Shown here piece after piece: positions 1-6,117 of a DNA stretch of 6,117 nucleotides. The notes beneath the pieces were generated by a model. The model saw only the letters and a program-made list of their open reading frames with translations, had not been told where the DNA came from and made no database searches. Origin of the DNA: Bacteroidota bacterium (GTDB lineage Bacteria > Bacteroidota > Bacteroidia > Bacteroidales > VadinHA17); the NCBI GenBank assembly GCA_030642585.1, contig DAOWNN010000138.1, positions 1 to 6,117 on the forward strand, in the 5' to 3' direction. The number at the start of each line of letters is the position of its first letter. Position 1 is the stretch's first letter. Both the position numbers and the translations under genes were made by a program.

Positions 1-1036
1 CATCGGCACACAGGGCATATATCAGATCGGGGTTGGCCGGGGTAACTGCAAGTTCAATTCTACTTATATCTGTATTAACAATAGCCCCAAAGCCTAGGTT
101 AAACGATTGACCTCCATTAGTGGATTTAAGAATGGTTGCGTAACCAGCGTATTTATTATAATTGGCAGCATAAATAACATCAGGATCAGAGGGTTTGAAT
201 TCAAGATCTTTAAATCGTCCACCATCCTGAACTTTGGATTTTTGAGTACCATCATTGCTCAAGAGATATATCCCTTCATTAGTACCAGCAATTAGAGTAT
301 CCGGTTTATCGGGTCTGATCAAAAGACGATAAACATAAACAAGCTCATCCTGACTGAAGCTCAATGCAGTAGGTGTCCAGCTAAGGCCACCATCTGAAGT
401 TCTCAATACTCCTGCAGAATACAATTCACCGGCATCGCGGTCACCGGTGGCAATATATATAATATCAGGATTTTCAGGATGAACTGCAATATCTGATATT
501 CCAATGGAAGGCAAATTATCTGTCAGCGTTTCCCAGCTGCTTCCACCGTTAATTGTTTTCCACAGTCCCCCGGTAGGGGAACCTATCCAGAAAATATCGG
601 GATCGTCAGGATGAAAGGCAATACAATCAATTCTACCCGAGCCCACAGTGAAACTTGTGCCAATACTTACGGGTGGAGACTTAGGTCCAAGTTGGATCCA
701 GTTTCCTTCACTTGTCTTTTTTGCTGAATTTAAAAATTCAGTCCACAACAAGTTGTTTCTATTTACATTATCAGCTACCCTGGGTTCCATCATCCATTCC
801 CATCTCTTAAATTGCTTATAGCCACTACCTTTTTCTATATCCCTTGAGTCCCAGTAAGCATTGAATGATTTTTGAATGCTTTTGAATTGTTCTACAGTCT
901 TTACATCATCTAAATCCAGATCCTGTTCAGATAAGTTTTTTAACCAGGCTTGAGCAAAGCTATCCAGGGGCGCTGTCAAAAAGATCAGTACCGACATTAT
1001 CCTTATTAATAATAAGAAAGAATTGAACTTACCCAT
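1..1036 (-). CDS. Secreted BNR/Asp-box beta-propeller protein, N-terminal part (runs off left edge)
   Basis: An open frame of 345 codons without a stop continues past base 1, so the C-terminus is missing. Residues 1-28 look like a Sec signal peptide: Lys3 and Arg12, a hydrophobic core at 13-22, and a likely cut after SFA at 26-28. A Trp- and charge-rich region with a KRWEWMMEPRV motif (78-87) precedes the propeller. From about residue 135 a blade unit recurs: P-x-x-P-D followed by I/L-rich strands at 143-150, 187-194, 242-249, 282-289 and 333-340. Asp-box motifs follow at 161-168 (TINGGSSW), 213-220 (TSDGGLSW) and 305-312 (STNGGQSF). These repeats occur in sialidase, VPS10/sortilin and xyloglucanase-type propellers and in many exported Bacteroidota proteins ending in a type IX sorting domain. 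That domain would lie outside the window, so this part is inference. Catalytic activity and substrate cannot be assigned. An in-frame ATG at 1067-1069 would add 11 residues; 1036 is preferred because it leaves room for a leader after the candidate promoter. An in-frame TAG lies further upstream. Confidence 0.85.
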   Translation of the reverse strand, partial: MGKFNSFLLLIRIMSVLIFLTAPLDSFAQAWLKNLSEQDLDLDDVKTVEQFKSIQKSFNAYWDSRDIEKGSGYKQFKRWEWMMEPRVADNVNRNNLLWTEFLNSAKKTSEGNWIQLGPKSPPVSIGTSFTVGSGRIDCIAFHPDDPDIFWIGSPTGGLWKTINGGSSWETLTDNLPSIGISDIAVHPENPDIIYIATGDRDAGELYSAGVLRTSDGGLSWTPTALSFSQDELVYVYRLLIRPDKPDTLIAGTNEGIYLLSNDGTQKSKVQDGGRFKDLEFKPSDPDVIYAANYNKYAGYATILKSTNGGQSFNLGFGAIVNTDISRIELAVTPANPDLIYALCAD

Positions 1037-1052
1037 ATACCCAATAATAAAA

Positions 1053-1081
1053 GTTTTGCCGAAACCCATCCCCGGCAAAAC
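1053..1081. repeat. Perfect 9-bp inverted repeat upstream of the propeller gene
   Basis: The arms GTTTTGCCG (1053-1061) and CGGCAAAAC (1073-1081) are exact reverse complements separated by 11 bases. The repeat ends 16 bases before the chosen start codon of the minus-strand gene, and its outer arm shares base 1081 with the candidate -7 box. Read on the minus strand, the second arm is followed by TTTTATTATT, so as RNA it resembles a weak terminator or attenuator hairpin. As DNA it could be an operator. Neither role is proven. Confidence 0.6.
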
Positions 1082-1113
1082 AAATATAGACTATTTTATT
1101 CTGAACACCACAA
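1081..1113 (-). promoter_or_regulatory. Candidate Bacteroidota-type promoter for the propeller gene
   Basis: On the minus strand TATATTTG (1088-1081) matches the TAnnTTTG -7 consensus of the Bacteroidota primary sigma factor. A TTG (1113-1111) lies 22 bases upstream of it, within the usual spacing for the -33 element. Transcription would start near 1074, giving a leader of roughly 35-40 bases to the ATG at 1036. The motifs are short and the region is AT-rich, so chance matches are possible. Confidence 0.5.
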
Positions 1114-1135
1114 TCATTGATCATACAAAGATCAG

Positions 1136-1226
1136 ACCAAAAAGAGAATAAGGAAATATGGAATATTGGAACGATGGAATTGAGAGATGAGAAGTGAGAC
1201 AAGACAAAGATGAAGTCAAAAGCATG
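1136..1226. other. Purine-rich non-coding stretch between divergent genes
   Basis: This part of the 1037-1458 intergenic region is strongly A/G-biased on the plus strand, most clearly at 1179-1215 (GAGAGATGAGAAGTGAGAC and onward). ATGGAAT occurs twice close together, near 1157 and 1174. I see no credible gene. A minus-strand frame at 1029-1256 is open, but its product has low complexity and resembles no protein family I know. The makeup resembles decayed or dispersed intergenic repeat material, which is an inference. Confidence 0.35.
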
Positions 1227-1245
1227 CCCTGAACTTGTTGAAGGG
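1227..1245. repeat. REP-like 19-mer, CCCTGAACTTGTTGAAGGG
   Basis: The 19-mer has CCCT and AGGG ends around an imperfectly symmetric core. It closely resembles CCCTGAGCTTGTCGAAGGG, a short repeat scattered through the intergenic DNA of many bacteria and of the kind linked to REP-associated tyrosine transposases (RAYTs). Here the core is changed to A/T at two positions. Only one copy lies in the window, and no RAYT gene is present. It is followed by the short near-tandem GGTCAGAGGTCAAAGGT (1244-1260). Confidence 0.5.
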
Positions 1246-1345
1246 TCAGAGGTCAAAGGTATAATGTCAAATGTGGCTTTTTATGAGTTTACTTGAATGC
1301 CTGGCTTAAAGATAAAGGATGAGGTAAATATTGTTCTAAAAACTG

Positions 1346-1353
1346 TACCTTTG
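1346..1353 (+). promoter_or_regulatory. Candidate secA promoter, -7 element TACCTTTG
   Basis: TACCTTTG fits the Bacteroidota TAnnTTTG -7 consensus exactly. Transcription would start near 1360, leaving a leader of about 100 bases before the secA ATG. No TTG lies at the usual 17-23 base distance upstream. The nearest, at 1331-1333, is only 12 bases away, so the -33 element is weak or absent. Confidence 0.45.
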
Positions 1354-1381
1354 CCTTTCTTGTTGAAATTCACCCTTTGAA

Positions 1382-1397
1382 TTATTGTAAACAATAA
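1382..1397. repeat. AT-rich 16-bp palindrome in the secA leader
   Basis: TTATTGT (1382-1388) and ACAATAA (1391-1397) are perfect reverse complements around AA. The outer GAA (1379-1381) and TTC (1400-1402) could extend the pairing across a two-base bulge. It ends 61 bases before the secA start and would lie inside the transcript if the TACCTTTG promoter is used. It could be a protein-binding site or a weak hairpin. In AT-rich DNA chance occurrence is quite possible. Confidence 0.35.
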
Positions 1398-1458
1398 GAT
1401 TCATTTTAGCAGGATTGTAAAGATTTAGAGTTGTTAATTGTAAGAAACTAAATAGAAG

Positions 1459-4400
1459 ATGGGAATAATAAGTGGTATTACAAGAAAGATTTTTGGAAAC
1501 AAATCAGACAGGGATATTAAGGAAGTATCTTCAAGAGTGGAGCAAATCAAGGAGGAATACAATAAGCTTGCAGCCTTTTCAAATGACGAATTGAGACAAA
1601 GTTCCTCAGACTTAAGAAAGTATATTTTAGAACAGATTCAGGAGGATAATGAGAAGCTTGCTAAATTTAAGGAACAAGGGGAGTCAGATGAGGTTGATGT
1701 AAGGGAGAAGGAAAAAATTTATCTTGATATTGATAAGCTGGAAAAAGCTATTACAGAGAAGCTGGATGCTACTTTGGATGAAGTATTGCCGAAAGCATTT
1801 GCAATAATTAAAGATACGGCCCGGAGGTTTAAGGAAAATGAAAACATTGAAGTGCTTGCAAATGATTTTGATAGAGATTTAGCAGCCCGTCATGATCATG
1901 TTGAGATAAAAGGAGATAAGGCCATTTTTAATAATTCCTGGATTGCCGGAGGAAATATTACAAAATGGGATATGCTGCATTATGATGTTCAGCTTATTGG
2001 AGGAATTGTTTTGCATGAAGGCCGAATAGCGGAGATGGGGACAGGAGAGGGAAAGACACTGGTTGCGACTCTTCCGGTTTTTCTAAATGCCATGGGAGGA
2101 AGAGGAGTACATCTTGTAACCGTAAACGATTATCTTGCTAAACGAGATGCGGAATGGATGGGTCCAATCTATGAGTTTCATGGGCTTACTGTAGATTGTA
2201 TCGATAAACATCAACCAAATTCTGAAGGAAGGAGAAATGCCTATAATGCTGATATTACCTTTGGTACCAATAATGAATTCGGATTTGACTACCTGAGAGA
2301 TAATATGGCTATCAACCCCAATGATCTTGTTCAGCGAAAGCACAATTATTCCATTGTTGATGAGGTTGATTCTGTTCTGGTTGATGATGCAAGAACTCCC
2401 CTGATTATATCAGGGCCTACCGCACAGGCAGATAATCAATATTTTGATGATTTAAAACCTAAGGTTCTTACTTTATTCAATGCTCAACGAAAATTAGTTA
2501 CTCAAATCCTCTCCGAGGCGAAAAAGGAGATTGCTGCCGGGAATAGTCAAAAAGGTGGCTTATTGCTTCTTCGTGCCCACAAAGGACTTCCGAAAAATAG
2601 TGCCATAATTAAGTATCTGAGTGAGGAGGGTATGAAGATACTTATGCATAAAACCGAGAATTTCTATATGCAGAATAACAGCAAGGAAATGTATAAGGTG
2701 ACTGATGAGCTTTATTTTATTATTGAGGAGCAGCAAAACACAATAGAGCTAACAGACAAGGGATTGGATATGGTTACCACTTCTGCCGAAGATGCAAGTT
2801 TCTATATCCTTCCTGATGTTGGAGGGCAGGTTGCAGAGCTCGAACGTACAGATATGGATGATAGTAAAAAACTTATTGAAAAAGATAAAATCTTGCAGGA
2901 TTATGCTGTGAAATCGGAAAGAGTTCATACTATGAACCAACTTTTTAAAGCTTATACCCTTTTCGAGAAGGATGTTGAATATGTGCTGATTGACAATAAA
3001 GTTAAAATTGTTGATGAACAAACCGGGCGAATAATGGAGGGCAGGAGATATTCAGATGGATTGCACCAGGCAATTGAAGCGAAGGAAAATGTTAAGGTAG
3101 AAGCAGCAACCCAGACCTTTGCAACAATAACTCTTCAGAATTATTTCAGAATGTACCATAAACTTTCAGGAATGACAGGGACTGCTGAGACGGAAGCAGG
3201 AGAATTGTGGGATATATATAAACTTGATGTAGTGGTAATTCCCACAAATGTCCCTGTTATTAGAGACGACAGGGAGGATCTGGTATATAAGACAAAGCGT
3301 GAAAAGTATACAGCTGTAATTGACGAAATTGTGAGTTTAAGTAAGGCAGGCAGGCCTTCCCTGGTTGGTACTACCTCGGTAGAAGTTTCGGAATTACTTA
3401 GCAGGATGCTCAAGATGAAAGGCATAAATCACAATGTTTTAAATGCTAAGTTGCATCAGAGAGAAGCGGATATTGTGGTCGAAGCCGGAAGAAGTGGACA
3501 GGTAACAATTGCCACTAATATGGCCGGTAGGGGAACCGATATAAAGTTGTCACAGGAGGTTATAGGAGTTGGAGGGCTGGCAATTATTGGAACTGAAAGG
3601 CATGAATCCCGCAGGGTTGACAGGCAGTTAAGAGGAAGGGCCGGACGCCAGGGAGATCCCGGATCTTCTCAGTTTTTTGTGTCCCTCGAAGATGACCTTA
3701 TGCGTTTGTTTGGAACTGAAAGAATTGCTGGTTTAATGGATAAAATGGGATTGAAAGATGGAGAAGTTATCCAGCATGCAATGATCACCAAGTCAATTGA
3801 AAGAGCCCAGAAGAAAGTGGAAGAGAATAATTTTGGTATTCGGAAAAGACTCCTGGAATATGATGATGTGATGAATTCTCAACGGGAAGTGATCTATAAG
3901 ATGAGAAAGCATGCTTTATATGGAGAAAGACTGAGTGTTGATATAGCCAATATGATATTTGATGTTTCTGAGAATCTTACAGAAATATATCATTCCGAAG
4001 GGGATTTTGAAGGATTTGAATTTGAATTGCTGCGTACTTTTTCAATCGAACCTCCAATTGATGAAAAGGAGTTCATAGGATCTAACACTACAACAATTTC
4101 TGATAAGATAAATGAATTAGTACTTCAAACCTACCAGAGAAAGGAAGAATCTATAGCAAAACAAGCTTACCCTGTTATCAAAGATGTTTATCAGCGTCAG
4201 TCACATGTTTATGAAAATATTGTGGTACCTGTTACAGATGGAGTAAGAATTTTTCAGGTAATTACCAATCTTGAGAAATCAGCAAAATCGGAAGGAAAAG
4301 AACTTGTTAAATCATACGAGAAAACTGTTCTTCTGGCAACTATTGATGAGGCATGGAAAGAGCATCTACGTGAACTTGATGACCTGAAGCAGGCGGTTCA

Positions 4401-4797
4401 GTCAGCCAGCTATGAGCAAAAAGACCCTCTTCTGATATATAAGTTTGAGTCCTTTGAGTTGTTTACCGGATCTATTAGTAAAATTAATAAAGAAGTAATT
4501 GCAACTTTAATGAAGGGACAAATTCCGGTTGCTGATTCTTCGCAAGTGAAAGAGTCGAGGGGAAGAAGGAGCCTTGACACAAGTGGCTTGAGAACCTCTA
4601 AGACTGAAGCCCCTTCTTATAGAGAATCTGGTTCAAGCACGGGAGGTAATGAAGAACCACAAAAGACTCAGCCTATTCGAATGGAGAAGAAAATTGGTAG
4701 AAATGATCCCTGCCCATGTGGTAGTGGCAAAAAGTATAAACAATGCCATGGACGACCAGGAGGCAGTTCAGGAGAACAAGTTCCTGTAAGCCGGTAA
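1459..4797 (+). CDS. secA: Preprotein translocase ATPase SecA
   Basis: This is the complete motor ATPase that drives unfolded preproteins through SecYEG at the inner membrane. Residues seen: Q178 ahead of the Walker A motif GTGEGKT (194-200); DYLAKRD (224-230); FGFDYLRD (274-281); Walker B DEVD (301-304) followed by DDARTPLIISGP; MTGTAE (572-577); NMAGRGTD (687-694); and QLRGRAGRQGDPGSS (723-737), whose arginines match the helicase motif VI arginine finger region. The scaffold and wing begin near LLEYDDVMN (798-806), and the two-helix-finger region carries IDEAWKEHL (962-970). A Ser/Arg/Thr-rich linker (about 1025-1079) leads to the zinc-binding SEC-C motif with C1085, C1087, C1096 and H1097, known to contact SecB and ribosomes in other bacteria. 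At 1112 residues it exceeds E. coli SecA (901) through insertions at roughly 58-103, 125-170 and 325-410, a usual length for Bacteroidota. The start is well fixed: an in-frame TAG lies two codons upstream. There is no strong Shine-Dalgarno site, which is normal for the phylum. Confidence 0.98.
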   Translation: MGIISGITRKIFGNKSDRDIKEVSSRVEQIKEEYNKLAAFSNDELRQSSSDLRKYILEQIQEDNEKLAKFKEQGESDEVDVREKEKIYLDIDKLEKAITEKLDATLDEVLPKAFAIIKDTARRFKENENIEVLANDFDRDLAARHDHVEIKGDKAIFNNSWIAGGNITKWDMLHYDVQLIGGIVLHEGRIAEMGTGEGKTLVATLPVFLNAMGGRGVHLVTVNDYLAKRDAEWMGPIYEFHGLTVDCIDKHQPNSEGRRNAYNADITFGTNNEFGFDYLRDNMAINPNDLVQRKHNYSIVDEVDSVLVDDARTPLIISGPTAQADNQYFDDLKPKVLTLFNAQRKLVTQILSEAKKEIAAGNSQKGGLLLLRAHKGLPKNSAIIKYLSEEGMKILMHKTENFYMQNNSKEMYKVTDELYFIIEEQQNTIELTDKGLDMVTTSAEDASFYILPDVGGQVAELERTDMDDSKKLIEKDKILQDYAVKSERVHTMNQLFKAYTLFEKDVEYVLIDNKVKIVDEQTGRIMEGRRYSDGLHQAIEAKENVKVEAATQTFATITLQNYFRMYHKLSGMTGTAETEAGELWDIYKLDVVVIPTNVPVIRDDREDLVYKTKREKYTAVIDEIVSLSKAGRPSLVGTTSVEVSELLSRMLKMKGINHNVLNAKLHQREADIVVEAGRSGQVTIATNMAGRGTDIKLSQEVIGVGGLAIIGTERHESRRVDRQLRGRAGRQGDPGSSQFFVSLEDDLMRLFGTERIAGLMDKMGLKDGEVIQHAMITKSIERAQKKVEENNFGIRKRLLEYDDVMNSQREVIYKMRKHALYGERLSVDIANMIFDVSENLTEIYHSEGDFEGFEFELLRTFSIEPPIDEKEFIGSNTTTISDKINELVLQTYQRKEESIAKQAYPVIKDVYQRQSHVYENIVVPVTDGVRIFQVITNLEKSAKSEGKELVKSYEKTVLLATIDEAWKEHLRELDDLKQAVQSASYEQKDPLLIYKFESFELFTGSISKINKEVIATLMKGQIPVADSSQVKESRGRRSLDTSGLRTSKTEAPSYRESGSSTGGNEEPQKTQPIRMEKKIGRNDPCPCGSGKKYKQCHGRPGGSSGEQVPVSR

Positions 4798-4809
4798 GAG
4801 TTTATACAT
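4798..4809. other. 12-base gap between convergent stop codons
   Basis: Only 12 bases separate the secA TAA from the TAA of the opposing gene. The sequence across the gap and the opposing gene's end contains TTTATACAT repeated almost in tandem (4801-4817). There is no room for a strong intrinsic terminator, and I see no GC-rich hairpin with a T-run for either gene nearby. The two transcripts therefore probably overlap at their 3' ends, or end through Rho. Confidence 0.6.
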
Positions 4810-5382
4810 TTATACATTCTCAAATTTGGGCGTAAGATCCGAGCGATTGATCAATTCGAGATAATGCCATATTTGCTGTATAAAGTATTCAAGAGTAGGT
4901 TCCTGGTCCATACGAATTGATAAATCATTGTAACTGTCTCCTTTTACAAACCGACCTACTTTAAATCTTGCCATTGATATAGAAACAATATAATTTATTA
5001 CTTTCTCATTGTTGAGATCAAGATTGATTAAAATATCAAATTTTTTGTTGGCAAATTTAAGAGCTTCAGTATTCTTTGGTTTATAATACCAGTTCACTTC
5101 TTTTGTAGTGAAAAATTGAATGTTTTTTCTAATTAAAAAATTATTCGGAATATCCCGGGAATGTACATAGCCAAGTATTGAGACCTTGATATTTCTTTCT
5201 TTCAGGGACTTATAAAAATCATATACCCCGTCAAAATTTTTTGGATTGGTACCATCAAAAACAATACCAATTGTTCTGGCTGTTGATAGGTTATATACTT
5301 TCTTATTACGCTTCCTTGATTTCAGCAGTCTTCTAATAACCAGACTTGTGACACTTGAGCGAATTTTAGAAAATAATTCCAT
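4810..5382 (-). CDS. DUF6913-type conserved Bacteroidota protein, function unknown
   Basis: A complete 190-residue protein. Its pattern matches from memory the DUF6913 family, which is found mainly in Bacteroidota and often near ligA. No biochemical role is known to me. Visible features: a basic N-terminal segment (about 18-28, RRLLKSRKRNKK); a beta-strand and turn TIGIVFDGT (37-45) resembling the opening of an alpha/beta fold; a second strand KVSILGYV (66-73); an aromatic motif VNWYYKP (96-102); a strand FDILINLDL (115-123); ARFKVGR (139-144); and a C-terminal helix LEYFIQQIWHYLELI (164-178). There is no signal peptide or clear membrane segment, so it is probably cytoplasmic. The alternating strands and helices suggest a Rossmann-like alpha/beta fold, possibly a remote relative of glycosyltransferases, but no catalytic motif is evident. 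It lies downstream of ligA in the same direction, 97 bases away, with its own candidate promoter, and converges on secA. Confidence 0.85.
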   Translation of the reverse strand: MELFSKIRSSVTSLVIRRLLKSRKRNKKVYNLSTARTIGIVFDGTNPKNFDGVYDFYKSLKERNIKVSILGYVHSRDIPNNFLIRKNIQFFTTKEVNWYYKPKNTEALKFANKKFDILINLDLNNEKVINYIVSISMARFKVGRFVKGDSYNDLSIRMDQEPTLEYFIQQIWHYLELINRSDLTPKFENV

Positions 5383-5429
5383 TCTGCAAGTTTAAGAAAA
5401 AAGGCTCATTATTTGTTACTTCAGTCTTA

Positions 5430-5461
5430 CAAAAGTATAGACAGGAAGGATTTTTTATCAA
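5430..5461 (-). promoter_or_regulatory. Candidate promoter for the DUF6913-type gene
   Basis: On the minus strand TACTTTTG (5437-5430) matches TAnnTTTG. TTG (5461-5459) lies 21 bases upstream, the best-spaced -33/-7 pair in the window. Transcription would start near 5424, about 40 bases before the ATG at 5382. It sits between the ligA stop and this gene, so the gene can be expressed apart from ligA. No hairpin terminator for ligA is visible in the gap. Confidence 0.55.
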
Positions 5462-5479
5462 CAATATTTATACAATCAA

Positions 5480-6117
5480 TCATCCTATCATATCAAGCAG
5501 TTCCTGTTCTGAAATAATGTTGATGTTTAGTTCTTGTGCTTTTTGTAGTTTGCCTGGGCCGGTATTTTTACCAGAAACCAGGAAATTTGTTTTTGAAGAT
5601 ATTCCGCTCAGATTCTTACCCCCGCTATCTTCTATTAATTCCTTTACTTCATCTCTGGAGAATCTTGTAAATGTACCTGAAATTACGAAGCTTAGTCCAT
5701 TCAGATTTCCGGAATTAATTTCTGTCTTTTTTTCAGATTTCATTTGAATACCATGATGTTCAAGCCTTGATATCAGTTTAAGATTTGGTGGGTCTCTAAA
5801 ATATTGAACCACACTTTCAGCAATTATATCGCCAATTTCCTCTACCTGAATAAGATCTTCAACCTCGGCTGTTTTCAAGGCATCAATGGAAAGATACTCA
5901 CGGGCAAGAATTTTTGCTATGGTTTCTCCAACATGCCTGATACCCAAGGCGAAAAGAACTCTTTGGAAAGGAACATCCCTGCTTTTGTTCAGACTATTCA
6001 GAATATTATTTGCAGATTTTTCACCCAGCCTTTCCAATATTGCCAGCTGGTTAATAGTTAAGTCATAAAGGTCGGCAGGATCATTTATTAAGCCCTCACT
6101 AAATAAAAGATCGATGG
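5480..6117 (-). CDS. ligA: NAD-dependent DNA ligase LigA, C-terminal part (runs off right edge)
   Basis: This is the last 211 residues of the NAD+-dependent ligase that seals nicks during replication and repair. Residue numbers here count from the first whole codon (6115). Helix-hairpin-helix elements appear at 27-39 (LERLGEKSANNIL), 56-70 (ALGIRHVGETIAKIL) and 88-106 (with VEEIGDIIAESV). The opening GLINDPADLYDLT (8-20) is characteristic of LigA. A BRCT domain fills about 137-211, with SFVISGTFT (142-150), a GG at 165-166, FLVSGKNTGPGKLQKAQEL (178-196) and a terminal LLDMIG. The frame stays open to base 6117, so the codon at 6037 is internal and not a true start. The adenylation domain with the catalytic lysine, the OB fold and the zinc finger lie beyond the window. 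The fragment is about the last third of a typical LigA of roughly 670 residues. Nothing suggests truncation or frameshift, and the identification is secure. Confidence 0.97.
   Translation of the reverse strand, partial: IDLLFSEGLINDPADLYDLTINQLAILERLGEKSANNILNSLNKSRDVPFQRVLFALGIRHVGETIAKILAREYLSIDALKTAEVEDLIQVEEIGDIIAESVVQYFRDPPNLKLISRLEHHGIQMKSEKKTEINSGNLNGLSFVISGTFTRFSRDEVKELIEDSGGKNLSGISSKTNFLVSGKNTGPGKLQKAQELNINIISEQELLDMIG

Noticed and set aside
107..295. Plus-strand open frame of 62 codons at the left end
   Set aside because: It is antisense to the propeller gene, whose repeats and Asp-boxes are clear in the minus frame.
1118..1134. TGATC / GATCA short inverted repeat upstream of the propeller gene
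   Set aside because: Five-base arms are expected by chance, and it lies upstream of the candidate promoter without other support.
1029..1256. Open minus-strand frame of 75 codons in the intergenic region
   Set aside because: It is the translation of the purine-rich stretch and the REP-like repeat (it includes PSTSSGHAF, a typical read-through of that repeat). It also overlaps the candidate promoter and start of the propeller gene in another frame.
2083..3425. Three minus-strand open frames of 86-94 codons inside secA
   Set aside because: They are antisense shadows of a confidently identified gene, with low-complexity products and no family resemblance.
4768..4788. Possible hairpin CAGGA / TCCTG at the end of secA
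   Set aside because: The stem has only 5-6 pairs, lies before the stop codon and is not followed by a T-run, so it is not a convincing terminator.
5517..6068. Three plus-strand open frames opposite ligA
   Set aside because: They are antisense to the conserved helix-hairpin-helix and BRCT coding sequence, overlap one another and have no recognisable features.

Overview
The window looks like ordinary chromosomal housekeeping DNA from a member of the Bacteroidota. Three things support this: a 1112-residue SecA with the long insertions typical of that phylum, promoter-like TAnnTTTG boxes instead of the usual -35/-10 pair with few Shine-Dalgarno sites, and a DUF6913-type gene beside ligA. The DNA is AT-rich. 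The genus cannot be told from the sequence.

Layout from left to right. (1) Bases 1-1036, minus strand: the first 345 residues of a secreted beta-propeller protein with BNR/Asp-box repeats, running off the left edge. (2) Bases 1037-1458: a gene-free stretch between divergent genes. It holds a candidate promoter and a 9-bp inverted repeat in front of the propeller gene, a purine-rich stretch ending in a REP-like 19-mer, and a candidate secA promoter followed by an AT-rich palindrome. (3) Bases 1459-4797, plus strand: a complete secA. (4) Bases 4810-5382, minus strand: a small DUF6913-type protein of unknown function, meeting secA tail to tail with only 12 bases between them. (5) Bases 5383-5479: a short gap with a candidate promoter for the DUF6913 gene. 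(6) Bases 5480-6117, minus strand: the C-terminal 211 residues of NAD-dependent DNA ligase LigA (helix-hairpin-helix and BRCT domains), running off the right edge.

SecA is the motor of the Sec pathway. The propeller protein carries a Sec-type signal peptide and so is a likely SecA client, but the two genes diverge and nothing shows a dedicated link. LigA and the DUF6913 protein lie in the same direction and may share transcription, although the second gene appears to have its own promoter.

I found no CRISPR array, insertion sequence, tRNA, rRNA, toxin-antitoxin pair or defence system, and no convincing new system. The points most worth a second look are the inverted repeat overlapping the propeller-gene promoter, the REP-like repeat, and the uncharacterised DUF6913 gene.
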